Shown here one piece after another: positions 1 through 5,067 of a stretch of DNA of 5,241 nucleotides. The notes below the pieces were generated by a model. It ran no database searches. It was not told where the DNA came from and saw only the letters and a list, made by a program, of their open reading frames with translations. The position numbers and the translations under genes were made by a program. Positions within the stretch are counted from its first letter, which is position 1. The number at the start of each line of letters is the position of its first letter. The DNA is from Bacteroidota bacterium (GTDB taxonomy: Bacteria; Bacteroidota; Bacteroidia; Chitinophagales; Chitinophagaceae): the NCBI GenBank assembly GCA_021824855.1, contig JAKAJX010000220.1, positions 1-5,241 on the forward strand. Direction: 5' to 3'.

Positions 1-303
1 AGAACACTTGCATCGCTATACGATTTAATACCTTCTATTAAAGAACCAAGAGCCAGAAAAAAAGTTGGTGAATGGAATAAAGGAATGATTATAGTTAAAC
101 CCGATGGTAATATTGAACATTGGCTTAATGGATGGAAAATGCTCGACTATAGAAGGGGCTCGCAATATTATTATGCCTTAGTTGCCAAAAGTAAATTTGC
201 ACATTGGCCGAATTTTGGAATGGCAGAAAAAGGACATATTTTACTTCAAGATCATGGCAACAATGTTTCTTTTCGAAGCATAAAAATTATTGAATTACCC
301 TAA
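1..303 (+). CDS. DUF1080 / 3-keto-disaccharide hydrolase domain protein, C-terminal part (5' end outside window)
   Basis: The reading frame is open from the first base to the TAA at 301-303, so this is the last 100 residues of a longer protein. Several signatures are those of the DUF1080 concanavalin-like fold (PF06439): GEWN near window residue 24, then VKPDGNIEHWLNG, then SKFAHWPNFG, and finally GHILLQDHG followed by VSFRSIKI at the C-terminus. Members are usually secreted or periplasmic and include enzymes that cleave 3-keto-glycosides. The signal peptide and any N-terminal domain lie outside the window. The in-frame ATG at 85 falls inside the conserved domain, so it is not the real start. 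The gene sits 53 nt before a Gfo/Idh/MocA oxidoreductase, the kind of enzyme that makes 3-keto sugars, so the two probably act in one pathway. The family call is firm; the substrate is unknown. Confidence 0.88.
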   Translation, partial: RTLASLYDLIPSIKEPRARKKVGEWNKGMIIVKPDGNIEHWLNGWKMLDYRRGSQYYYALVAKSKFAHWPNFGMAEKGHILLQDHGNNVSFRSIKIIELP

Positions 304-356
304 TTAATTATTGCTTGTAAGGTGCAGCATCACAAATATTTATTCAAAACATATTT

Positions 357-1712
357 ATGAAAAAATCGCGTAGAACATTTATTAAACAATCGGCCTTGGC
401 AAGTGCCGGTATTGTTTTATCGAAAGTGGGATTTTCTGCAAGTAGTTATAACAGAATAATGGGGGCAAACGACAGAGTAAGAATGGGCGTAATAGGTTTT
501 TCGGATAGGTTTAAATTTTCGCATGTTCCTGCATTTTTAAACCATTACAAAGAATTAAATTTTGACATAGCAGCTGTTTCAGATATATGGAAAAAAAGAA
601 GAGAAGAAGGAGTAGCATTTCTAAAAAATACTATGCAACACGCTATTGCAGGATATAGAAATAATGAAGAATTATATAAATCCAAATCGGTTGATGCTGT
701 ATTTATAAGTACCGCCGATTTTCAGCATGCATTACACGCAATTGAGGCAGTAAAAGCAGGATGTGATGCCTATGTAGAAAAGCCTTTTGCAGAAACAATG
801 GAAGACAATAGAAATGCACTTAAAGTTATTAAATCATCGGATAGAATTATTCAAATAGGCTCTCAAAGAAGAAGTGGTAATAATTATAAAGCAGCTGCCA
901 ACTTTATTCAATCGGGCAAATTTGGAAATATTACCATGGTTGAACTTACTTGGAATGTAAATCAACCGGAACGTTGGCGTAGACCGGCTTTAGTAGCACA
1001 GTTAAAAGAAGAAGATACCGATTGGAAAAGGTTTTTAATGAATAGACCTTATGAAAATTTTGATCCAAGAAAATATTTAGAATATCGTTTATTCTGGCCA
1101 TACTCATCGGGTATGCCCGGTCAATGGATGAGCCATCAAATTGATACAGTTCATTGGTTTACTAATTTACAACATCCCCTGTCGGTAGTAGCTAACGGTG
1201 GCGTATATATGTGGAAAGATGGCCGTAAAAATTGGGATACTACCACAGCAGTTTTTGAATATGGCAATGAAATAAATAACAACAAATTTCAGGTAGTTTT
1301 TTCTTCTCGCATGCATAATGGCGAAGAGCATCCTTCGGAAATATATTATTCGAATGGAGGTGAACTAAATTTAATTACTAATACTATTTCGCCAAAAGGC
1401 GGCTTACAACTCACCGATGCCGCAGCAATGAATATGAAAGCCAACTTACTTCCATTGATTAAACTATCCGACATTGCAGAAAAAGTGGTAGCATCGGCTA
1501 ATACGGGTGGAGATATTCTTACATCTAACCATATTAGAAATTTTATGGAATGCATACGCAGCCGTCAACAACCTAATGCACCGGTTGAAGCAGGCTATTA
1601 TCATTCTATTGCAAATATTATGACCAATGCCGCAGTTCATACCGGATATAAAGCTACGTTTGACGAAACAACTCAAGAAGTATTAGTTAACGGTAAAGCA
1701 TTTAAGTATTAG
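357..1712 (+). CDS. Tat-exported Gfo/Idh/MocA-family oxidoreductase
   Basis: This 451-residue protein is probably an NAD(P)-dependent sugar oxidoreductase working in the periplasm. It begins with a twin-arginine signal: SRRTFIK at residues 4-10, followed by an Ala/Ser/Gly/Val-rich hydrophobic stretch to about residue 29. The Rossmann domain starts at VRMGVIG (41-47), with a putative ribose-binding acid in VSD (74-76). STADFQHA (118-125) matches the family's TPDxxHA segment, and EKPF (141-144) holds the conserved lysine K142. The C-terminal sheet domain carries the family's active-site stretch GQWMSHQIDTVHW (255-267), with H260, D263 and H266. The glycine loop is odd: it reads GFSDRF (47-52) where most relatives have GxGxxG. 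Length and order fit bacterial Tat-type members. The ATG at 357 puts the RR motif at residue 5, as expected. The upstream DUF1080 gene suggests oxidation of a glycoside to its 3-keto form before cleavage. The substrate is not determined. Confidence 0.9.
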   Translation: MKKSRRTFIKQSALASAGIVLSKVGFSASSYNRIMGANDRVRMGVIGFSDRFKFSHVPAFLNHYKELNFDIAAVSDIWKKRREEGVAFLKNTMQHAIAGYRNNEELYKSKSVDAVFISTADFQHALHAIEAVKAGCDAYVEKPFAETMEDNRNALKVIKSSDRIIQIGSQRRSGNNYKAAANFIQSGKFGNITMVELTWNVNQPERWRRPALVAQLKEEDTDWKRFLMNRPYENFDPRKYLEYRLFWPYSSGMPGQWMSHQIDTVHWFTNLQHPLSVVANGGVYMWKDGRKNWDTTTAVFEYGNEINNNKFQVVFSSRMHNGEEHPSEIYYSNGGELNLITNTISPKGGLQLTDAAAMNMKANLLPLIKLSDIAEKVVASANTGGDILTSNHIRNFMECIRSRQQPNAPVEAGYYHSIANIMTNAAVHTGYKATFDETTQEVLVNGKAFKY

Positions 1713-1734
1713 TTGCATTGCTTAAACCTTTGTA

Positions 1735-2688
1735 ATGTATTATCGTCATAAGGCTTTGCTTAAACAAAACTTTATCGTGCACTTATTACAATCTATACAT
1801 AAACCATTATTAATTACTTTGCTTTTACTTGTTGCTTTGAGAGGTTATACACAAAACAGCGACACTGCAACAACATCTTATTTCAAGACCCAATTGGGCT
1901 ATTTATCTAATTCAATATATGATGGCAGAAAAGATTCTTTAGCAACTCCATACATTACTACATCAATTGGCTATTTCAATAAAAAAGGCTTTTATATAAA
2001 TACAACATTGTACTATTTAGCTGCATCATACGCATCGAGAATTGATAATACCGATGTTGAATTGGGATATAATTTTACAATAAATAAAAAATTGAGTGGC
2101 TCTATTTCAACTAATAAAACTTTTTATAACACCAATAGCATTGCAGTAAATTCTGATATAAAAGGTAGTATCAACTCTGATATAACTTACGATGCATCGT
2201 TATTAACCCTTGAGGTTTCGGATGGCATATTGTTTTCATCTGCCAATCCAGATTACTATTTTACTGGAAATATATCGCATCTATTTAATTGGGGAACCGA
2301 TGACGCTTTATGGAGTATTACACCATCTTTCATTGCCAACTTAAGCACCAGAAATTCTTTTGAGAGTTATTTAAGATTTAGGCAAACAAAAAACGGAAAG
2401 ACAAAGCGACAAGTGGTAGATATACAAGACATACAATTAAACGATCCGAAAAAATTACAATTATTAAGTTACGAAATAGCTATCCCCTTCAACTTTGAAT
2501 CAAAAAAATGGGGCTTTTTTATCACCCCATCTTATTCTTTAGCACAAAATGCCGCTTCCATTACAACTACTTCTACCATAATAAGAATTATCAATGGAGT
2601 TAGAACAATTCAACACACAACCAAAAAAACAACAGAAACAATAGGTAATAATTTTTATGCCGAGTTGGGTGTTTATATAAAACTATAA
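1735..2688 (+). CDS. Unrecognised exported protein, probable outer-membrane beta-barrel
   Basis: I do not recognise a family. The 317-residue product has a signal-peptide-like hydrophobic core (LLITLLLLVAL, 25-35) and a likely cleavage after Q40 in GYTQ. The mature part is rich in Ser, Thr, Asn and Tyr. It shows many short alternating stretches with aromatic ends, such as GYFNKKGFYINTTLYYLAA and the terminal NFYAELGVYIKL, which resembles an outer-membrane barrel of about 10-14 strands. It has no cysteine and no methionine after residue 1. The 24 residues before the hydrophobic core are long for a signal peptide. A GTG at 1777 (V15) would give a more usual leader, so the start is uncertain. 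It follows the oxidoreductase gene by 22 nt with no terminator between them, so it may be co-transcribed, though nothing in the protein links it to sugar metabolism. No terminator is evident after it. Confidence 0.62.
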   Translation: MYYRHKALLKQNFIVHLLQSIHKPLLITLLLLVALRGYTQNSDTATTSYFKTQLGYLSNSIYDGRKDSLATPYITTSIGYFNKKGFYINTTLYYLAASYASRIDNTDVELGYNFTINKKLSGSISTNKTFYNTNSIAVNSDIKGSINSDITYDASLLTLEVSDGILFSSANPDYYFTGNISHLFNWGTDDALWSITPSFIANLSTRNSFESYLRFRQTKNGKTKRQVVDIQDIQLNDPKKLQLLSYEIAIPFNFESKKWGFFITPSYSLAQNAASITTTSTIIRIINGVRTIQHTTKKTTETIGNNFYAELGVYIKL

Positions 2689-2689
2689 C

Positions 2690-2703
2690 ATCAATACATT
2701 GAT
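2690..2703. repeat. Short perfect inverted repeat (ATCAAT-AC-ATTGAT)
   Basis: Two 6-bp arms are separated by 2 bp, starting 2 nt after the stop of the barrel gene. No T-run follows, so it is not a standard intrinsic terminator. Its centre (2696.5) lies 33 bp upstream of the centre of the Crp/Fnr-like site at 2723-2736, about three helical turns. It could be an upstream operator half-pair or chance in AT-rich DNA. Confidence 0.25.
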
Positions 2704-2722
2704 ACATAGTTTGAATAATAGT

Positions 2723-2736
2723 GTGATAAGAGTCAC
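2723..2736. promoter_or_regulatory. Crp/Fnr-like operator before the DUF6132-HMA-thioredoxin operon
   Basis: GTGAT-AAGA-GTCAC is an inverted repeat that keeps the GTGA-N6-TCAC core known for Crp-type sites. Its centre (2729.5) is 54.5 bp before the ATG at 2784 and 36.5 bp before the end of the proposed -7 box. The same layout occurs before the other two units at 3674-3687 and 5032-5045. The shared pattern is what supports it; the regulator itself is inferred. Confidence 0.6.
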
Positions 2737-2744
2737 TTTTTTAG

Positions 2745-2770
2745 TTTTCAATTTATTTGAAATTTGAAAA
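2745..2770. repeat. Imperfect inverted repeat spanning the -7 region
   Basis: TTTTCAA (2745-2751) pairs with TTGAAAA (2764-2770). After one unpaired T (2763), TTT (2752-2754) pairs with AAA (2760-2762) around a 5-nt loop. It overlaps both candidate -7 boxes. No T-run follows on either strand, so it is not a convincing terminator. It could be an operator, or chance in this AT-rich stretch. Confidence 0.3.
2759..2766 (+). promoter_or_regulatory. Proposed -7 box (GAAATTTG) of the DUF6132 operon
   Basis: This matches the Bacteroidota -7 consensus TAnnTTTG at all but the first base. It was chosen over the nearby TTTATTTG (2752-2759) because its spacing agrees with the other two promoters: the end of the box is 18 nt before the start codon here, against 20 and 21 nt, and 36.5 bp from the operator centre. 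No TTG-type -33 element lies 19-21 bp upstream, which would fit an activator-dependent promoter. Confidence 0.4.
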
Positions 2771-2783
2771 TTAATTTCGAAGC

Positions 2784-2984
2784 ATGAGAAACTTTATTAT
2801 AGTTAATAGATTATATATTGTTGGAATAGTGTTGGGCGGCATATTTGGCTTTTTTTATTGGAAGTTGGTAGGCTGCAGCAGTGGCACTTGTATGATTTCA
2901 TCAAAACCACTAAACAGTACTGTTTACTTTGCTGTTATGGGAGCTTTGGTTTTAGGTATTTTTAAAAAAGAAAATAAGAAATAA
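2784..2984 (+). CDS. DUF6132-family small membrane protein with CxxxxC loop
   Basis: This 66-residue protein has two predicted membrane helices (about 11-29 and 45-60). Between them is the loop GCSSGTCMISSKP with C31 and C36, which matches the conserved GCxSGTCxI segment I associate with DUF6132, a Bacteroidota family of unknown function. Positive residues at both ends (R2 and R9; the KKENKK tail) predict both termini in the cytoplasm. That would place the two cysteines at the outer face of the membrane. It is the first gene of a tight operon: its stop is 1 nt from the next start, with an HMA protein and a thioredoxin following. The context suggests a thiol, sulfur or metal role, possibly transport or a redox relay, but no function is shown by the sequence. 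The ATG at 2784 fits the promoter spacing seen in the neighbouring units. Confidence 0.8.
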   Translation: MRNFIIVNRLYIVGIVLGGIFGFFYWKLVGCSSGTCMISSKPLNSTVYFAVMGALVLGIFKKENKK

Positions 2985-2985
2985 T

Positions 2986-3213
2986 ATGTCAACTGAAATA
3001 TTTTATGCAACTAATGTAAAATGTATGGGTTGCGTAAAAAGCATTAAAGAAGGATTAAGCAAATTAAAAGGTATTGTATCGGTTGAAGTAATATTAGAGG
3101 AAGGAAAAGTAACCGTAGTTTCGGAAAATGTAGAAAGAAATATTATATCTACCGAATTACACAATTTAGGATACCCTGAAAAAAAGAAAACAGTATTTTC
3201 ATTTTTTAAATAA
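2986..3213 (+). CDS. Small HMA (heavy-metal-associated) domain protein
   Basis: This 75-residue protein consists of one HMA domain with the ferredoxin-like pattern. A first strand (EIFYATNV) is followed by the metal-binding CxxC (C13-M-G-C16), helix 1 (SIKEGLSKLKG), strands VSVEVILEEG and KVTVVSE, helix 2 (NIISTELHNLGY), and a basic tail rich in Lys and Phe. The usual copper-chaperone motif GMxCxxC is altered to NVKCMGC: V11 replaces the Met before the first cysteine. It has no signal peptide or membrane segment, so it is cytoplasmic. It starts 1 nt after the DUF6132 gene and ends 2 nt before the thioredoxin, so all three are probably translated from one mRNA. Soft-metal binding, most likely Cu(I), is the family expectation. 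A thiol or persulfide role for the CxxC is an alternative suggested only by the neighbours. Confidence 0.88.
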   Translation: MSTEIFYATNVKCMGCVKSIKEGLSKLKGIVSVEVILEEGKVTVVSENVERNIISTELHNLGYPEKKKTVFSFFK

Positions 3214-3215
3214 TT

Positions 3216-3515
3216 ATGGCAAATAATTTTACATCAATCATTCAATCAAACAACCCTGTTCTGGTAGATTTTTCGGCAGAATGGTGTGGACCATGTAAAA
3301 TGATGGCTCCTATATTACAAGAACTAAAATTAGCAATTGGCGATAAAGCAAAAATTATTAAAATAGATGTAGATAAAAGTCCTCAAACAGCAAGCTATTA
3401 TAATATTCAAAGTGTACCCACTTTAATTTTATTTAAACAAGGAGAAATTAAATGGCGACAAAGTGGTGTTGTAAAAGCCAATCAATTGCAAAAAATTATT
3501 GAACAACATACCTAG
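3216..3515 (+). CDS. Thioredoxin
   Basis: This is a complete single-domain thioredoxin of 99 residues. It has the active site WCGPC (23-27) preceded by VDFSAE (17-22), IDVDKSP (50-56), and the cis-proline in SVPTL (66-70, P68). The later FKQGEIKWRQSGV segment is also typical of the fold. It is slightly short of the usual length of about 105 residues, but no element is missing. There is no signal peptide, so it should act in the cytoplasm, reducing disulfides or persulfides with electrons from thioredoxin reductase. It is the last gene of the DUF6132-HMA-Trx operon, starting 2 nt after the HMA gene and followed 24 nt later by an intrinsic terminator. Being co-transcribed with a CxxxxC membrane protein and a CxxC metal-binding protein suggests a dedicated partner rather than the housekeeping thioredoxin; that is inference. 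Confidence 0.95.
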   Translation: MANNFTSIIQSNNPVLVDFSAEWCGPCKMMAPILQELKLAIGDKAKIIKIDVDKSPQTASYYNIQSVPTLILFKQGEIKWRQSGVVKANQLQKIIEQHT

Positions 3516-3521
3516 CTTTTA

Positions 3522-3543
3522 CTTTAAGGTTTCTAACCTAAAG
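3522..3543 (+). other. Small hairpin overlapping the terminator's 5' arm
   Basis: CTTT-A-AGGTT (3522-3531) pairs with AACCTAAAG (3535-3543) around the loop TCT, giving 9 pairs with one bulged A. Its 3' arm shares bases 3540-3543 with the 5' arm of the main terminator hairpin, so the two cannot both form completely. It may shield the mRNA 3' end or simply be fortuitous. Confidence 0.3.
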
Positions 3544-3573
3544 CTTGTTTATTAATTTAAACAAGCTTTTTTT
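3540..3573 (+). terminator. Intrinsic terminator of the DUF6132-HMA-thioredoxin operon
   Basis: AAAGCTTGTTT (3540-3550) and AAACAAGCTTT (3559-3569) form a perfect 11-bp stem around an 8-nt AT loop. A run of seven T (3567-3573) begins within the last stem bases. It starts 24 nt after the thioredoxin stop codon. Confidence 0.88.
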
Positions 3574-3651
3574 GTAATAGCAATAGTTGAATTTATCAGA
3601 ACATAATATATTATCACACCAAAAAAAACCTGTTATAAATCAACTTTCATT

Positions 3652-3665
3652 CTGATAAAAATCAT
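3652..3665. promoter_or_regulatory. FNR-box-like operator (distal site)
   Basis: CTGAT-AAAA-ATCAT keeps the inner TGAT-N4-ATCA of the classical FNR box TTGAT-N4-ATCAA and differs at the two outermost bases. Its centre (3658.5) is exactly 22 bp, about two helical turns, upstream of the next site's centre. It would lie near -66 if transcription starts about 7 nt after the -7 box. It may be a second binding site for the same regulator. Confidence 0.45.
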
Positions 3666-3673
3666 AACCCTAT

Positions 3674-3687
3674 GTAACCCATATCAC
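3674..3687. promoter_or_regulatory. Crp/Fnr-like operator (proximal site) before the SQR gene
   Basis: GTAAC-CCAT-ATCAC fits the pattern GTRAY-N3-WRTYAC shared with 2723-2736 and 5032-5045. Its centre (3680.5) is 37.5 bp before the end of the -7 box and 57.5 bp before the ATG. The estimated position is near -44, close to the -41.5 typical of class II Crp/Fnr activation. Compared with the 5032 site, the sequence GTAAC-nn-AT-n-T-n-ACG is shared at 11 of 15 positions. Confidence 0.6.
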
Positions 3688-3710
3688 GAACACCCCCTAT
3701 TGGCAAAATT

Positions 3711-3718
3711 TAATTTTG
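3711..3718 (+). promoter_or_regulatory. -7 promoter box (TAATTTTG) of the SQR gene
   Basis: This is a perfect match to the Bacteroidota -7 consensus TAnnTTTG, ending 20 nt before the start codon and so predicting a leader of about 13 nt. No TTTG/TTG -33 element lies at 19-21 bp spacing, consistent with a need for an activator at the site just upstream. Confidence 0.65.
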
Positions 3719-3737
3719 TGTTATAAAAATTATTGTT

Positions 3738-4940
3738 ATGACAACCACTGTTATTGTAGGCGGAAACTTTGCAGGATTAACTGCAGCATTAGAATTAAAA
3801 CGCAAAGGAGGTAAAGATCATAAAGTTATTGTGATAGATAAAAGTCCGGTTTTTTTATTCATGCCATCGCTTATTTGGATTCCTTTTCGCAGAAGAGAAA
3901 TGAAAGATATTACTGTTCCTAAAGCAGAAATTTTTAATAAAAATGGAGTAGATTTTGTTTTAGCCGAAGCGTTAGAAGTAAATCCACATACACAAATTCT
4001 AAAAACTACATCAGGAAATTATTCTTACGATCATTTAGTAATCGCTACCGGACCAAAAGTAAAATACGATGTTGCCCCGGGAGTGGAAGAATTTGCACAT
4101 TATATTGGCACACCAAATGGCGCTATGAAAATAAGAAAAGCATTAGATGAGTTTAAGTTAAATCCTGGTCCGGTAGTAATTGGTGCTACACAAAGTGCAG
4201 GTTGCATGGGTGCCGGATATGAATTTCTTTTCAACTTTGAAAAATGGTGCCGCGAAAATAAAATTCGTGATAAAGTAGACATACATTGGATTACTCCGGA
4301 AACATTTTTAGGACATTTTGGTATTGATGGTATGGTGGGTGCTCAAACATTATTTAAAACTTTCTTCAAATTATTTAAGATGAAAGTACATACCGAAGTG
4401 GGCGTTGAAAAAATGGATGCCAATAATGTATACCTAACAAATGGAACTGTTTTACCCTATAAGTTTAACATGCTAATGCCGCCTTTTATAGGTGTAGATT
4501 TTGTAACAAAGAGCACCGAATTACATACTACACCTGCGGGATATATACCGGTTGGAGATGATTATCGTCACGTAGAATATCCCAATATCTGGTCTGCAGG
4601 TTTAGCAGTTAACTTTTCACTTCCATGGAAACCGGGCAATGTACCATTTGCCGCACCTAAAACTGGTTACCCCAGCGATGTAACCGGAAAAATTGTTGCA
4701 GAAAATATTATTCGAGTTACACAAGGAAAAACTAAACTTATCCATAAAGGTTGGGGCAAAATTCCGGCTTTATGTATAATGGATGCGGGAAAGAAGGAAG
4801 TAATTATTGTAGCCAACCACTTATTTAAACCAAGAGCTTTTGCAATTATGCTTCCTAACTTATTTTACGACTTTGGCAAAGTATTATTTGAAAAATATTT
4901 TTTATGGAAAACACGTAAAGGTTATTCTCAATTACCTTAA
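3738..4940 (+). CDS. sqr: Sulfide:quinone oxidoreductase (FAD-dependent)
   Basis: This 400-residue peripheral membrane flavoprotein is expected to oxidise sulfide to persulfide or polysulfide and pass electrons to the quinone pool. An FAD-binding fold opens at VIVGGNFAGL (5-14), and a second nucleotide-fold motif lies at LVIATGP (100-106). The core resembles the Acidithiobacillus ferrooxidans enzyme: NPGPVVIGATQSAGC then YEF (142-163), LGHFG (191-195, H193), PKTGYPSD (307-314), ALCIMDAG (344-351), and a C-terminal amphipathic membrane-binding segment ending FEKYFLWK (384-391). C156 and C346 correspond to the two catalytic cysteines (Cys160 and Cys356) of that enzyme. Its third, Cys128, aligns by eye with G124. 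C171 is an extra cysteine. The FAD loop has N10 where the second Gly of GxGxxG is usual. The gene forms its own unit between two terminators. NADH dehydrogenase-2 is less likely, because it lacks this cysteine pair. Confidence 0.87.
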   Translation: MTTTVIVGGNFAGLTAALELKRKGGKDHKVIVIDKSPVFLFMPSLIWIPFRRREMKDITVPKAEIFNKNGVDFVLAEALEVNPHTQILKTTSGNYSYDHLVIATGPKVKYDVAPGVEEFAHYIGTPNGAMKIRKALDEFKLNPGPVVIGATQSAGCMGAGYEFLFNFEKWCRENKIRDKVDIHWITPETFLGHFGIDGMVGAQTLFKTFFKLFKMKVHTEVGVEKMDANNVYLTNGTVLPYKFNMLMPPFIGVDFVTKSTELHTTPAGYIPVGDDYRHVEYPNIWSAGLAVNFSLPWKPGNVPFAAPKTGYPSDVTGKIVAENIIRVTQGKTKLIHKGWGKIPALCIMDAGKKEVIIVANHLFKPRAFAIMLPNLFYDFGKVLFEKYFLWKTRKGYSQLP

Positions 4941-4964
4941 CACCAATTGAATAAAAAATAACCA

Positions 4965-4995
4965 AAAAAATGATACTAAAAAGGTATCATTTTTT
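4965..4995. terminator. Intrinsic terminator after the SQR gene (could work in both directions)
   Basis: AAAAAATGATAC (4965-4976) and GTATCATTTTTT (4984-4995) form a perfect 12-bp stem with a 7-nt loop. The GC-containing core is 6 bp and is flanked by A6 and T6, so either strand has a T-run. It begins 25 nt after the stop codon. With no gene seen on the minus strand here, only + strand use is supported. Confidence 0.82.
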
Positions 4996-5031
4996 ATTTA
5001 TCGCTATTCCAAATTTGCGTGTGCACATAAG

Positions 5032-5045
5032 GTAACAAATGTTAC
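5032..5045. promoter_or_regulatory. Crp/Fnr-like operator before the CoA-disulfide reductase-type gene
   Basis: GTAAC-AAAT-GTTAC is a perfect 5+5 inverted repeat that matches the pattern at 2723-2736 and 3674-3687. Its centre (5038.5) is 36.5 bp before the end of the -7 box and 57.5 bp before the ATG, the same distance to the start codon as in the SQR gene. Confidence 0.65.
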
Positions 5046-5067
5046 GCTCAATCAATTTATCTTGAGC

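Larger units (their letters stand above)
3574..3737 (+). promoter_or_regulatory. Regulatory region before the sulfide:quinone oxidoreductase gene
   Basis: No open reading frame of note lies here. From left to right it holds a perfect 12-bp AT palindrome (ATAATATATTAT, 3603-3614), an FNR-box-like repeat (3652-3665), a Crp/Fnr-like repeat (3674-3687), a C-rich patch (3691-3697) and a -7 box (3711-3718). It has more organised sites than the other intergenic stretches of the window. Confidence 0.6.

Noticed and set aside
315..343. Possible Crp/Fnr-like half-sites TGTAA and TCACA before the oxidoreductase gene
   Set aside because: The half-sites are separated by 9 bp instead of 6, and no TTTG -7 box follows. 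The spacing does not match the three supported sites, and the gene is probably transcribed from upstream.
1346..1676. Two overlapping minus-strand open frames (1346-1555 and 1464-1676)
   Set aside because: Both lie inside the Gfo/Idh gene, which has clear family motifs over this stretch. Their translations show no recognisable domain.
2752..2759. TTTATTTG as the -7 box of the DUF6132 operon
   Set aside because: It also has one mismatch to TAnnTTTG, but its spacing to the operator (29.5 bp) and start codon (25 nt) differs from the other two promoters. GAAATTTG at 2759-2766 fits both spacings.
3603..3614. Perfect 12-bp palindrome ATAATATATTAT treated as an operator
   Set aside because: Pure A/T palindromes of this size are easily produced by chance in such AT-rich DNA, and no similar element occurs at the other promoters.
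4100..4282. Minus-strand open frame of 60 codons
   Set aside because: It lies opposite the catalytic-cysteine region of the SQR gene. It is a shadow frame without domain features or a promoter.
5020..5027. 8-bp palindrome TGTGCACA near the third promoter
   Set aside because: It is too short, is not repeated at the other promoters, and lies outside the conserved spacing arrangement.
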